From: Pocillopora verrucosa
Taxonomy: Eukaryota > Cnidaria > Anthozoa > Scleractinia > Pocilloporidae
Reading direction: 5' to 3'
DNA: 64,000 bases
NCBI RefSeq assembly: GCF_036669915.1
Contig: NC_089316.1
Coordinates: 25,392,493-25,456,492 of the forward strand
Positions 9,795 to 22,162 of this stretch are shown here, piece after piece (position 1 is the first letter of the stretch; each line of letters starts with the position of its first letter). The notes under the pieces were generated by a model. That model made no database searches. It was given only the letters and a program-made list of their open reading frames with translations, and had not been told where the DNA came from. Position numbers and translations under genes: made by a program.

Positions 9795-12700
9795 TTACAA
9801 ACCTCGGGGTTTCGCTCTAGATAAAAGGCTGCGAAAAGCAGCACCAACTCTGACTCCAAGGATGTGACTTCCTTTGGGATTAAAGTGCTTCAAGCAAAAA
9901 ATTAAGATAGAAAATAAATGTCATTTTGATGACAGTTTTATCCATAAGAGGGTCTAAAAGGCGGAGAAATTAACTCTGCCAAAGAACCACGTCAAAATAA
10001 ACCATTATCTTGCCTTTATCCGTTTATAGTTAAAGAAATAATAATTGTATTTTCAATACTTGGATGAAAAAAAAAACTGAGAGATATGAGTTTTTCATGC
10101 CCTTTTAAATCAAGATTGGTCGATATTAATAGTCGCAATCAATTTACTTTTGATTTCAGTTCGTATAAATATAACTTTTTTATTGATTTTGTGATTCACA
10201 AAATTGATAATAACTATCTAAATCTCGTAAACTCAACACTGCATGCCTTACAAAAAAGGAAAGGGAATTTCAAGAAACCGCAGCCCGCTTAATAGCAGTC
10301 CTTTGAAATTTTATTACTGACTAGTTGAAACAAAAAAGAGTACTTTGGCGGGTGATCATGAAAAATTCATTACCACGTCCCGAGGTTGTTTCATGATACT
10401 GCAAGTATCATAAGGTGGCTCTCCACACACTTTGATGACAGCAGCATGAAGATCTATAATATCCACTCTCGGGCCCTCTTCCATGATTCTACAAACACAG
10501 AAAGAGTCAAGTCATATGATTTAAACTATGCAATGAGACTATTGCTACTTCTCTTGAATGAGGTTTTTGTTTCTAACTTCCAGTATTCATGAAATTAGAA
10601 GATCCTCGCAGCTAAGAACACTACTGAAACTAGTAGTTGTAAGTAGGACCTGAAAAAATTTCAGGCCCGTACGGGATTTGAACCCATGACCTCTGCGATA
10701 CTGGTGCAGCGCTCTACCAATTGGGCTAACAAGCCAACTGGGAGCTGGTCAATGAATTGGTTACAAATAAACATCCGAGTGAATGAAGATTTAGATATAT
10801 GAAAATTCACATATTTGCACTGCGGTGGAAAGATGAAATTAGAAGATCCTCGCAGCTAAATCTTCTATCTAAATCTTCATTCACTCGGATGTTTATTTGT
10901 ACCCAATTCATTGACCAGCTCCCAGTTGGCTTGTTAGCTCAATTGGTAGAGCGCTGCACCGGTATCGCAGAGGTCATGGGTTCAAATCCCGTACGGGCCT
11001 GAAATTTTTTCAGGTCCTACTTACAACTACTAGTTTCAGTAGTGTTCTTAGCTGCAAGGATCTTCTGATTTCATCTTTCCACCGCAGTGCAAATATGTGA
11101 ATTTTCATATATCTAAATCTTCATTCACTCGGATGTTTATTTGTACCCAATTCATTGACCAGCTCCCAGTTGGCTTGTTAGCTCAATTGGTAGAGCGCTG
11201 CACCGGTATCGCAGAGGTCATGGGTTCAAATCCCGTACGGGCCTGAAATTTTTTCAGGTCCTACTTACAACTACTAGTTTCAGTAGTGTTCTTAGCTGCG
11301 AGGATCTTCTAATTTCATCTTTCCACCGCAGTGCAAATATGTGAATTTTCATATATCTAAATCTTCATTCTTCCGGTATTCATTTGTACTCCTACTTGGA
11401 GTCAACCATTGTGAGAGTAAAGTGTGTTGTAAAATGACCTTGCCAGGTCTCTAATTATGAAACACCGCTTTTTTTTTCATATAATTTAATTACCAACAGA
11501 AGGTTCATTCAGAGATCAAAACTATGTAAATGTCTGTCAGACTAACTGGCTGATAGAACGTTTTTATGACATTTTACAATTTTATACAGTAACTGATAAT
11601 TCAAATTGTAATTCAACAGTGTTTCAATTAAATATATTGAAGTTCAAGTGAGGCCAAGAAATAAGAATAACAAACAAACTGCGCTTAGAAACTAAGCGCT
11701 GGGAGCGCGCATCATTCATTTTGGCTTTTTGTCGAACGGGGACAAACCAATACGTGCGAAGTAATAGCGATAATCTGTACATCTGTCCTCGTTAAACGAA
11801 GGCATATCAAAGATTAAAAATGTACCTTACAGCCTCTTTGTTGTACGCAATGACTCTTTTGTTCCTCCGTCCAGCGATTGGAACAGGCGTTGTGAGAGCA
11901 AAGGCTACCTGAGCTCCTCTTTGAATGATAATATTTTTAATTTTCCTGAGGTTTTGGCCATACTCTTCTAGTGGGACGAATTCCTAAAGAAAAGTAAAAT
12001 TTGGCTGGAGTGAGCAATGTTGTTTAGTCTCAATCTCTCATATCAACAAACCTCCAATAAATTGTCGGAACTCAACTTCATCAAAGAAAAAAAATATTTG
12101 TAATATAAAACGAAAACTGCACAGAAAGAGCTGAATAAAATAATACCTACATACCTCTGGAAACAACTTGCTATAATCGATGTCGTGCATTCCAAAATTG
12201 AAAACAACTGCATCGTAATGGGTTGGTTCCAGCGACGTGGTACTAAGCATCATGGACAGGCACTGTAAGCCGTATCTGGAGTCAACAGCCCCAGACCCCT
12301 TAGCAAACGGCGCGTGCTGAACTTGACATAAACCTTTGAGTTGACCTTTTACCGTTGTGAGATATCTAAAATGAGAGAAATCCAGAGGGTACTATAAAAA
12401 TTACAATAAATAAATTGAAAGAGGGGCATGTAAGGACACTATATAAAGATGCTACTGGACTATCTGCATCAAGTTTTCATTTTAAATTCATAATGAACGT
12501 ATGACTGCAATAGACTTCTATTAGCCTTAAAAAAAAAATGATTGAATAAAGTTTGTTCAAGCCCCACTATCGCCTCCAATTGGTGAGTAATTGGAAGCGA
12601 TAGTTGTCATGAAATTATCAAACTTTTGTGAGCTGTTGAATATATCATACTTCATATCTACCCGAGAGAAATTGAGTCCCCAATGATGAGACAGTTCCTG

Positions 12701-15700
12701 AACAATGGATTGACACCCAAAGGTGGGCCGGGGCTACATACCCTCAATGCATCACGCACTTCCATACTTACGGATGGCCTGATGAGTTGAAAAAACAACA
12801 ACAACAATTAAGATACATAAAGATCTTCACAACTTCTGATAGAGGACCAGTGGGTGAACGGGGAAAGCAAACTGTATTTTAGGGTGGGGAGCTACAAGCT
12901 ACATAGGTTGCTCGTCAAGAGGCTTAATAACATTTTTATCGCACATGGGATTAAACTTGCACACTCTACCAAAAAGCGTTATTTTCTTCTAATCTCTAAT
13001 CGAAAACTTGAGAGATTATAACTCGTTTGTTCAGTCAGAAGTAAAAAATGATAGTACTCCTCAGTGGAGGGCAACCAATGGCTTCCAATCGTTAAAATTT
13101 GTCGGTCACTGAGAAAAAAATCTCAGTATGTATGAAATAGGATATCATACCGTGGAAATGCGATGCAGCAAAAAAAAACTCACTTGTTCGCTGCGCTCAC
13201 TCGTTTTTTTTTTTTTTTTTTTTGCTTTGTTTTGTTTTGTATTGTTTTGTTTTGTTTTTTCTGTTGCATCATAGCTCAAGAGTGAAAATCACTTTCCATG
13301 TAATAATCTCTATATATCCTACTTCTTAGAGCGTGGATCGGGGAGCTAGATCAAAGTCATCAAATAAGTCTCTATCTCTCTTAGTAAATGAATGACAATA
13401 ACAATTTAAATTTTCTTGCTTATGTCTATACCACACAAGAAAAATCCAGTTTTCTTTTTTGTGTGCGTGTAAGGGTTTGATGTGGTATTTATTGCACTTG
13501 ACCGTCTTAAAGGACTACTTCTTTTTCATTATGAAAGCAAAACTTACCCAAAGCGCTCAAGTGGTTATAGAAAGGGAATATAATAATAGTGACAATAGTG
13601 CCAAGTAGTCGTGTAGGTGAGCCGGAAAGGACTGTTCTCGGTGCCTGTTGATCTTTTTGGATGAATGAATTAGGGAACAATTTTACTTACTTAGAATCCT
13701 TATAAGAATTGATTCGAGGAGCCACTGATTGTGTCTGGGTTGTTGAGAGCGATATCCTTGGCTGGGGTACTACTTTAGGTGCCCCAATCGGATTGGTAAC
13801 TAAGGGGGGTACCCGATATGGGCCTAATTGTTGTGCTTGAAGAGGAGGCTGGGTAGGTACTTGCTGAGGTAACTGTGGTGCGACTACTTGGGAAGGTGCT
13901 TGAGTTACTGTTTGGGGCCAAGAATTGTAATCAGGGGGCCATGTTGGGGTATCCTCCACAGGAAATCCATCCCAGTCATAATCTGAGCCGTCATAAATGT
14001 CTTGTCGCTGTAACAAGATTTAAACTTGGATCTCAAAAAATCGGTATTGGGAAGAGATATGACAAAGAGCTATATGAAGATTTTCCTCCATCTACCACTC
14101 TTTTTTCCTTTTGTTTTTCTTTGTTTGCTTGTTTGTTTTTGATTGGTTTGTTTGCTTTGTTTTGTGTTTAGTGTCCTTTGTATTTACTTATCCTAACCTG
14201 GCCAAATTACAGTTCCAAGAATACAACATTTCCAAACGATGAACGCGGAAATTCTGATCGAAGCCGAGCGATTGAAACTAAACTTGTACAGAGCCTCTCT
14301 AAACAGGATTATCAACGAGTATCAAGAAATTTTCAAGGCAAACCTGACTGAATATTCCATGTGATTTTTCAAAGACGGAAAAGCATTCCACCCGGATACT
14401 TTAGCCAGGTTTAAACTACAGAAATCATAGTATGCTTCGGTAGTTATGAGAGTCAGAGTTACCTTGGCGACCCCAGAAACGCTGTTAAAATTATGTTAAA
14501 ACGTGAGTCCTTTACAATCAATCTGAGCGAAACTCCTTGATAAGTTGATGCAATGGTTTTTCCGGTTCAATATCAGTGTATGAGCGACTGCGCACCTACC
14601 CCTCCCATGACTCAATATTGACTCTAACGCATTATTAGTTGACTGGTGCTAGTTTAGATGAGGGTTAGGTGTGCAGTTTCTTAACACTGCTTGACAGTAA
14701 GCCGTTTTCCTTGCCACCCCTGTACAAAATTCGCGGCAAGGACCACTCGACCAATCAAAGGAAATCGCAGGTACTACCTGCTTTCTGCTTGAGCGGGTAA
14801 ATATAAATTAATTTCATAACGATTGCTGAGTTTCAATCGTTATACGAAGCTTTTTTCGCCGTGGTCTTTTGAACCTACCTGGATTGAGTACCACATAACT
14901 TTAGAATTGAGGTCAGATTTCAATCCATGAAAATAACAACAATAACAACCTTAGCTTGGGAGGTCTAATTTTTAATCATTGCCCTTCAACTTTTTGTCAC
15001 GCAAATGATATCCAAGCTACCTCCCTGTTCTCAGAGAATTGGGGAAAGGAACAGGAACGATCAGGTTATGGCCTAATTACAACATTTTTCCAGAAAAAAA
15101 AGACCGGTCATGTAAGAACCTGAAAAGCGAGGAATAGACTATGGGCATCCTTTGATATTTACCTGACGTCTTGAACTTACATAAATTTTGCAGCATTCTT
15201 CTCATAGACTGGGAACAAATCACAAAGAAAAAAACAATAGTACTAATGTTTCCCCTATAAAAAGCACGTGAAGAGATTTGCTTGCTTCGTTAAACTTTTT
15301 CGACGATTCCGTACAAAACTAAAGAAATATTTGCAACTAAGGTAAAATCGCCCGATAATAGATTCAAAATACGCTAGCAACGATAAACAACGAAGTTAGT
15401 AAGTTTCATCTTCTCTTTTTTTCTTTTCTGTTAACCAAACACCCTCATCCTCCACCCCTGCAAAACATACATCGAGCCTGGCTAATGTAAAAACAAAAGC
15501 CTCATCAATCCAGTTCTCTGCTTTTGCAAAAATATTCAAGCTACCCGCCAAGAGTTCGCTGACTCGTGGAATTAGTCTCTCTCAGAAAATAATTTATTCT
15601 CTTTCCAAGGTTATAAGTTCTAGCACGAAAGCACACATTTCCGTTTTGTGTTTTGTGTTTTGGTTTCTGTTTTGACAAATACAGACAGGCCCACTCCAAA

Positions 15701-16035
15701 CGCTATTCCTAAAACAATAAACTACTCTCGAAAACCATTGCATTTTGGTACAATTACAAAATAAAGCTGAACACCTCACATCGCCCAATTCTTACCCGCC
15801 TTGTTTTGCTCCACTTGTTTGACCTTATGTAGGAAAATGCCATCGAATTCACCTTTGGATTCCACGAACTATTCCTCCGAAGATACCGGGAGTATAATGC
15901 ATTCCTCCCAGAATTTCGTGCAGGAAAATAGTTTCGCCACTGGCCTCTGTATGCCGTCCTATCTTGTGTAAAAGTGCATGTGGATGAAAACCATAACAAA
16001 CCAACCAGGCGTAAAACAGAAGACCCGCCGAGCAT
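9795..16035 (-). CDS. secreted or membrane-anchored SGNH/GDSL-type esterase, seven exons
   Basis: Model, minus strand: exons 16035-15853, 14007-13691, 12697-12662, 12365-12155, 11983-11826, 10488-10374, 9887-9795. All junctions are GT-AG with matching phases. The total is 1113 nt, giving 370 residues and a TAA stop. Exon 1 starts at an ATG and encodes a hydrophobic leader (LGGSSVLRLVGLLWF). Exon 2 is a Pro/Gln-rich linker. Exon 3, only 36 nt, encodes LIIGDSISL with the presumed nucleophile Ser175. Exon 4 carries NFGMHD (about 235-240). Exon 5 carries VPLEEYGQNLRK and TTPVP, and exon 7 starts with HFNPKG, whose His341 is the likely catalytic histidine. Together these match SGNH hydrolases of the type with an NxGxHD block. 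Substrate is unknown; a secreted carbohydrate or lipid ester hydrolase is plausible. An additional exon between exons 1 and 2 cannot be excluded. Confidence 0.8.
10663..10735 (-). tRNA. tRNA-Thr(AGT)-like core, SINE-derived
   Basis: A 73-nt cloverleaf: acceptor GGCTTGT/ACGGGCC with two G-U pairs, D-arm with GCCC/GAGC, T-arm with GGGTTCAAATCCC. The anticodon position reads AGT, but base 33 is C instead of the near-universal U and the anticodon stem ends in an A-C mismatch. It is part of the SINE cluster and probably not a working tRNA gene. Confidence 0.35.
10928..11000 (+). tRNA. tRNA-Thr(GGT)-like core, SINE-derived
   Basis: Same fold as the inverted copy, with D-arm GCTC/GAGC and intact A-box and B-box (GGTTCAAATCC) internal promoter elements. 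The anticodon position reads GGT and base 33 is C. It sits in a 244-bp tandem unit, which favours a SINE head over a functional gene. Confidence 0.35.
11172..11244 (+). tRNA. tRNA-Thr(GGT)-like core, SINE-derived
   Basis: Identical to the core at 10928-11000, one tandem period downstream. Confidence 0.35.
12662..12697 (-). other. 36-nt micro-exon with the SGNH nucleophile block
   Basis: Flanked by an acceptor ending in TTGTTCAG and a GTAGAT donor. It enters with one base and leaves with two, matching the ends of exons 2 and 4 exactly. It encodes NCLIIGDSISL. Without it the frame stays open, because the exon is 36 nt and the flanking phases also join each other, but the enzyme would lose its nucleophile. 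Confidence 0.75.
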
Positions 16036-19000
16036 TTCTAGTCATTTTCCGAGCGAATATCTCCTGCTTTTCCCAATCAGTCTATCTGCCCATCTTCTCC
16101 GTCATCTCTCATTTCGTTGGAAAAACATCCAGACCAGGGCTCAAAATCAAAGGTTCCCGGCGAGAAAACAATCACAGCATTGTACCATAATAGAATCGAA
16201 CGCTTATTCAATAGGTGGCAATCACCGTTTACAATGAAATGACGTGATGCCTGATTCTGACGAAATATCGATTTAAGGTGATTCTTGAAAGCGAAGCAAA
16301 TTCTTTGATTTGTGAAAATGCAAAGCACGCCTTAAAGAAGCATTACCTATAATGGATGGTTTGTAATTTAACACTGCAAACACGCAAATGAGTGCATAGT
16401 TAGTGAGTTGCTATGTCGTGCATAAAATAACTTCAAGAATCGTGTTAATTTAGTTAACTAGCTTGAGCTAAACCTAATCTGGAAAGCGTTCGGTGTGCAA
16501 GATAGCACCAAATTAATTGAACCATCGAAGGCACTCTTCGTGTTTTCGAAGATGAAAGTCAAAGCTAGTTTGACTAAATGTCTCTAGAAAAACAACCAAG
16601 TTAAGAGGGCGAAAAATTATGTCATTTGACCCTGTTGGTAATTGACAGGTACAAGATCAAATGTTTTTCTCACAGAGAATTCATGTCCATGATGAAATCT
16701 TCTAGAATCCTTATATTGTGCAAAAAAATCGGAAAAAATAATTTCTCAGAACTTGTAAAAAAATATTAACCGACACTATTGAAAACAAGAACGAAAGAAT
16801 ATACAAATATATTGCAGGTCCTTAATGAGCATTTAAGCACTATGTGCACGAACAATAAATTCCATGCCATCTTATGATAGAACCTAGTCAAGCATTTCTC
16901 TCAGACATTTTTTAACAATGACCCCGGGAAGGGCGGAAGCGTCTAAAATCTGACTTCAAGCATAATGTCCCAGTATAAAATTTTGTTGTTATTTCTATGC
17001 ATTGTTATCAACGATCTACCTATGATTTTCAAGAAGTAACAGGTACTGATCAGCAAAACTTCAACAGGCTCTTCTCAAGCAGTGTGTTTGTTTGGATTTA
17101 AACAGCGAATAATTAGCCTCTTCAAATAAAGCCGCTAACCGGTCTTACCAGGGAAGGGGAACAATCCTGTCATTGAATCGTAAACAATTTCCCAAATAAC
17201 CATCGCGCGATCTTCTGTTCCAACAAGAGGGCGGGAGTGTTTATGTAGATTTCTTCTGCATCGGGTTGCGATGAGAGTGGACCGTAGACTCCTTTGTCGA
17301 AAGATGAAAAGTTTTTAACTATTGATAACCTGATCTTAAAAAAACGAGACTTCCGATGGGGACCAGTAAAAGTAACATGATTTTCAGAAAAAAAGAGCTA
17401 AACACCTGCGTTCTTAAAGCTTGACATAGTTTTTTTGCAAATGAAAGAGTTGCTAGGCGAACTGAGATCGTGGCGATCTCAACATTTATTTCTCTCTCCC
17501 TCGCCAATGATATTATATTAAATGTGTTGCACCTCTTTTGCATAACAAATGAAGCTCAGGGGTTCGGATATGTATATACCTCAGTTTCCATTACTATGAC
17601 ATACTAACCAAGCGCGAAGAAAAAAGTTAATGGACAATGGCTGAGGTCCTTTTTTCTTTTTCTTTTTCCTTTTTCTTAAGAGAACTGTGACAAATGCGAG
17701 GTCATTGGAGACGCAAACAAAGGATTGGTTCATAACATATCTAATGTGTAGTCGAACAAAATTATTTTGTGCAGGACGTAGCGAGCTGTGCCGAGTGGAT
17801 TCGTCCTGCCAGAAGAATCCGCAAAACAGATCTGTTATTTCATTTTTCACTTTCGGCAAAGAACCGGTCATCGACAAGAGTCTTTAAAAATGTTACGGCT
17901 ACACCAGAGTTGTTTATTTCCAATGCCAGCTTGTTGGTGGGGGTAACAAATATTTCTTGATTTATCGTTATTAATCGAAAATAATTTACTTGACTGTTAC
18001 TTTATTCGATCAATGGCAGCTTCTTCCACTGGAAGGGTTGGGGAAAGGGGGAGTAAGTTTAGGGAAATTTTGATCGTTCAGGTGGTAACACACATGATGC
18101 CACGTGACAAATGACGATGGCGAGGTGAGGCTGGCGTAGACATTTATTTTTATGGAGTTCAGAAAAGTTAAGACGTTCACCCAAAAAGCAGCAAGCTTTG
18201 TATCATAACAATTCTCGCCCTTACTCAGAATAAAGTGAAGTATCGACAACTTAGCACACAAAAAATAAACAATAAAAGCGACATATTGCGACATATTGCC
18301 TAATGCGCTGTGGTAGCTGCAAATGCTATGTGATTTTTTTCCTTCCTAATATTTTCGTAAATTGTTTCAATGGAATTTTTTGCTTCTGACAGCTTGCAAA
18401 ATATGAAACAAGCATCAATTTGGTAAGACAGTTCATTTATTTAAATAGCTCTAACTGTGAGTGTGAGCCAATTCCTTTGTCCAAACGTAGTGAAAAAAGG
18501 ACAATTTGTCCTTTTGTTTGCCAGATGTTGACTAGGGGTTAATTATTTATTCCCAACATAATGCAGGCGCGGTCGACTTAAAGCTGTAAATGGTTTTGGA
18601 GAATCACAGGAAAATATCCACAATTGTGTTCTCTTAGAAAAAGGACTGATTTCTGTGTCCAAATACGGTCACACGATGTAACAGGAGTAAGGTAGGAATA
18701 ATTATTCAATATTTAAATTTCGGTGCAGTAGTTTTGCCGATAGATATTAAACTGCTAACTCTGACGAACGAGAACTCTCTTGCTACAGCTCCGTCACGGA
18801 CATGGTTTAGCCTGAGGTGGTTTGACCAAAACAGCGAGCGTTTGTTCTTCCTTCTTTGAGGGAATATGGGCCGAGATTTCGCAGCACAAATGATGTGTGT
18901 CTGTTAGAGTCGAAGTTTCAGTAGCTGAAAATTGAAAGTGTCAGCAAACAAACTGTAATTCAACGTATGGCGAGCATTTTATTTTGTCCTGACCGCTAAT

Positions 19001-19763
19001 ACTTATAGGGTAGTCAGGGAACGAAAACTGCTGAAAAATTTTCCGTTATAGATGAAAAAAGACACCTTCCTATTAAAAATTTCAGTCTCTCACCCAATAG
19101 GGGAAGAGGGTAAAACAGAATATGTAACAAGAAACACCTTGACTCGCAATTTGCGTTCCAGAAAACAAAACAGGTGCGGTAGGAGACTTATTAAAGACCT
19201 CGGAGAACGCCTAACTATGAATGAAACGGATAGGAATGGATTTAACAGTGAGGAACTTCGTCCCAATCCACTTGTCACATCTGCCTCGCCCAGTAAATGA
19301 TTTCGAACGTAAAACATCGCGAAATCGCAAATTAGAAAGTATTTAAAAGTTCGGTGAAGCCAAATGTAACAAAAAAACAGAACAAAACAAAAACCTTGTA
19401 AATGCCATTACATTTTTCTTATCCACATTGTATTTAAAAAAAACATCTCGAAACCGCTCTTTCTACAGTTTGTTTTTATATAATTAGTGGGAGGAAAAAA
19501 AGTTTTTTATTTTAGTCCCAAACACAATATAGTTTGGGATTTATTAATTTGATAGAAAAATGAAGCAAAATAGTGGCGATAAAAACCTTGAAAATTTTCA
19601 ACAAATTTTTTGAACTTTGTTTTTGGTTTTAGAACTTTGACATAATAATCATTATATCATTCATAACGGTTCAGATTCACATAAAAAAAGAAAAAAAATA
19701 ACAAAAACAACAACAACAATATCCTACCAACGTGGAAAAATAAATACACACAGAGTAATTATA
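16036..19763. other. intergenic, no gene recognised
   Basis: About 3.7 kb upstream of the minus-strand esterase and upstream of the first exon at 19764, so it should hold both 5' regions, which diverge. Short open frames here have no domains or convincing splice contexts. Confidence 0.5.
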
Positions 19764-20597
19764 ATGAGGCAGATATCGACAGAAATATTGATATTTTTGT
19801 TAACACTAGTTTATAATATGCATTTAGTACTAACTGAACTTTTTGCTATAACCCGTTCCCCAGAAATCATCTTTGCCATGTGGTGTACTGAATCTGCCTT
19901 TGTCATGTTACTACTTTTGTTGATTTATGTGCCAAAATTAAATGGAATTTCCAGTGTCTTAGCGATACAAGGTGAGCATTGAATTTGAACCCATTGTCAC
20001 GTTTTTAATAGCCTGTAAAACAGGTTTTTTTTTTGCGTTTTACAGTTGAACGGGGGCAAGCGTGAGGCGGTGCAAGGTGAAAGTCACGTGCTTATAAATA
20101 TATCATTGATCTGTTTCCTTTTGTTATTCTTTACGAAATTAAACGAACGGCGTCTCGAATAATAAACATTCGATGATCACATGATACTGGCAAGCAAGCA
20201 ATTTGATGGGTCCGTTCATAAATTACCTGAGGAACAGCTTAAATAAGAGTATGGTCACAGGCGACATTTTTTTGGGCTCTTATGTCGAGTTCATCTGCGA
20301 TTGCATGCTGACTGTATGGTCTCGACCAATCAGATTTTTCATAATAACTCGAATGTGTAATGATAATAATCATAATAATGCTGATGAAGTTAAAAGTACT
20401 GAAAATAATAAGAATAATGAAAACCACAGTAGTGATAGTAATAGTGATGATGACGATATTCCTTTCAGAAAAGAGCATTTTGATAAATAACACATTGAAA
20501 AGTCCGGGTCACCCGACCAACTACGCTCCAAATAGTACTTTCCATTCGGACGATAGTATCCAGGACAGAAGTTTCCTCCTACTCTTAAATTCTTCAG
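19764..20597 (+). CDS. first two exons of an LRR/Cys-rich multi-span receptor-like gene (hydrophobic leader, CUB-like start)
   Basis: Exon 1 (19764-19971) begins with an ATG and encodes 69 residues with two hydrophobic runs (ILIFLLTLVYNMHLVL and AFVMLLLLLIYV). It ends at the donor CAAG|GTGAGC. Exon 2 (20469-20597, acceptor CCTTTCAG, donor TTCAG|GTAGGT) joins in phase and encodes a stretch with SPGHPTNYAPNS, the typical opening of a CUB domain, then DRSFLLLL. Exon 2 is 129 nt with the same intron phase at both ends. The exons lie upstream of the LRR and membrane exons on the same strand and probably belong to that now broken gene, though a separate gene is possible. Further exons between 20600 and 22500 were not identified with confidence. 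Confidence 0.45.
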
Positions 20598-20902
20598 GTA
20601 GGTACAGTGAAAATACTTTGGCATATTTCACGGCAAACCACAACCAAATACTATTACCTTTTCTGTGTTGTACGGGTCTATACACGGGAAATTATATCTA
20701 TTAAATTACGAATAGCCTCCGTTTTTGTTGGGTGCAAAAGAGTCTCCAGATGAAGCAAGATGCAATTCGTCCTCAGTCATAAGCGTGGAACAAAGAACGA
20801 AAAAATATGTACTATCTTATTCAATTACCAGCTCAAAATTTACTCAGTTGATACAATGGATGACTCCTCTCGATGGTGATTATATCGAGAAAAATATATG
20901 GG

Positions 20903-21260
20903 GGCGCGCAGATATGGAATTTCTCTTCGAACGGGTGAGCGCAGCGAACAAGTGAGGTGTCGAGTTGAACACGAGAAGAGAAATTTCATATCTGCAAGTA
21001 ACGATGTATTATTTTGTTTATCATATAAACACAATAACCCTGTACTGACCAGAAAAATCAACTTTATTAACGAATGAAAATGAAGGATCGATAATCCCTT
21101 AATAAAACTCGTGAACTCCGAAACACCACAAAAACAAACAATGGGCGTAATTTTCAATACACGAAATTCTCAATTATTGACTTTTACTTACCGACAGAAG
21201 AAATTTTTCAAGTACATGGCCAAAATCTGCCTGTGGAAAAACTAGCAGTCGTCGATTTTT
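20903..21260. repeat. interspersed repeat with a palindromic left end
   Basis: Starts with an inverted repeat (GATATGGAATTTCTCTTCG and CGAGAAGAGAAATTTCATATC) around a GC-rich centre. It continues with sequence that recurs in degraded form at about 48905-49375 in the K2P intron, for example GGCCAAAAT..GCCTGTGG and TAGCCGCGAG. It is therefore dispersed in this genome. Confidence 0.6.
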
Positions 21261-22116
21261 GTTTTTAGCCGCGAGAAATGCAATTACTAAGGTAACTTAA
21301 TACGTAACATTCCACGGTTTCTCTTTCCGTATATTCCGTATTCTTTCCTTTATCCAACAATGTTAGGATGCAAATCACAGCAAGTCTATGTTTTCAAATC
21401 GACACTGATTTATTTTGGACACCCAAAAAGCACTCCATACGGTATGGCAATGAGAAATATTTCCAAGATTTTTATGTAGGGTACGATTGGGAAGAATGTG
21501 GGTAAGTGGTGATAAATAAAGATAGTATAGTATACCGACGTAAAAACAGCCAGTCATCAGTTATTCAACCTTATTTACCCATGGTTAGTCTTTCAGGAAT
21601 AAGAAGATTATGAATTTAAGCGATAGACAACACATTCTATCGGTTTACCGTTGAAATGAGCCATGCGTGATGTTAAGAGAACACGAGAAAAGTTTGTCAG
21701 CCACGAAGTGCAATCGAAAATTAATTATTGCAATTACACACTCTCACATAAGTGCTAAAGTCGGGTTGTTAATAACCGAACACTATCGAGAATTTTGTTA
21801 TAGTTTTTATTAGTTTGCAATACATTATATAGATAAGGTATGTTCTGGAAAATAGTGAAACCGCCATTGACAGAGTAACAAAGAAATGTCCTTACAAACA
21901 TCACGTTTCTCCATTTTGTTTTAAGACTGCAGGTCTCACTGTTCTTTAAATGGAAGTCACTATGATGAGAATTTTCTCTCTTGCGTAAATGTCAATCTAG
22001 AACACCTTGCATATTGTGATGTGGAGGCAACTGTTACACTGCAAGGTCATGGACATAGCCATCGATCATGTATCCAACGACAGTATCTTACTGCGATACT
22101 TCTCGCTCGCCCTTGA

Positions 22117-22117
22117 A

Positions 22118-22162
<45 letters not shown>

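Larger units (their letters stand above)
10591..11372. mobile_element. cluster of three tRNA-derived SINE copies, one inverted and two in tandem
   Basis: The left copy is on the minus strand and two direct copies follow on the plus strand with a 244-bp period (tRNA cores begin at 10928 and 11172). Each unit has a 73-nt tRNA-like head, then a short palindrome (CCTGAAATTTTTTCAGG), and a tail ending near CTAAATCTTCATTC. The copies are nearly identical over more than 200 bp, so the array is recent. It lies in the esterase intron between 10488 and 11826. Confidence 0.8.

Noticed and set aside
10663..11244. Three functional tRNA-Thr genes
   Set aside because: Base 33 is C, the anticodon stem has a mismatch, and the cores sit in near-identical 244-bp SINE units with a shared tail. 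Treated as SINE heads, with the possibility noted.
20360..20704. 114-codon frame starting in an ATAATAATC tract
   Set aside because: The N-terminal half is low-complexity repeat translation. Only the part after the CCTTTCAG acceptor at 20469 is kept as an exon.
21937..22116. Possible Cys-rich exon after an AG at about 21936 (HCSLNGSHYDENFLSC)
   Set aside because: The acceptor phase does not match the preceding exon and no donor is evident before the microsatellite; too weak to list as a feature.
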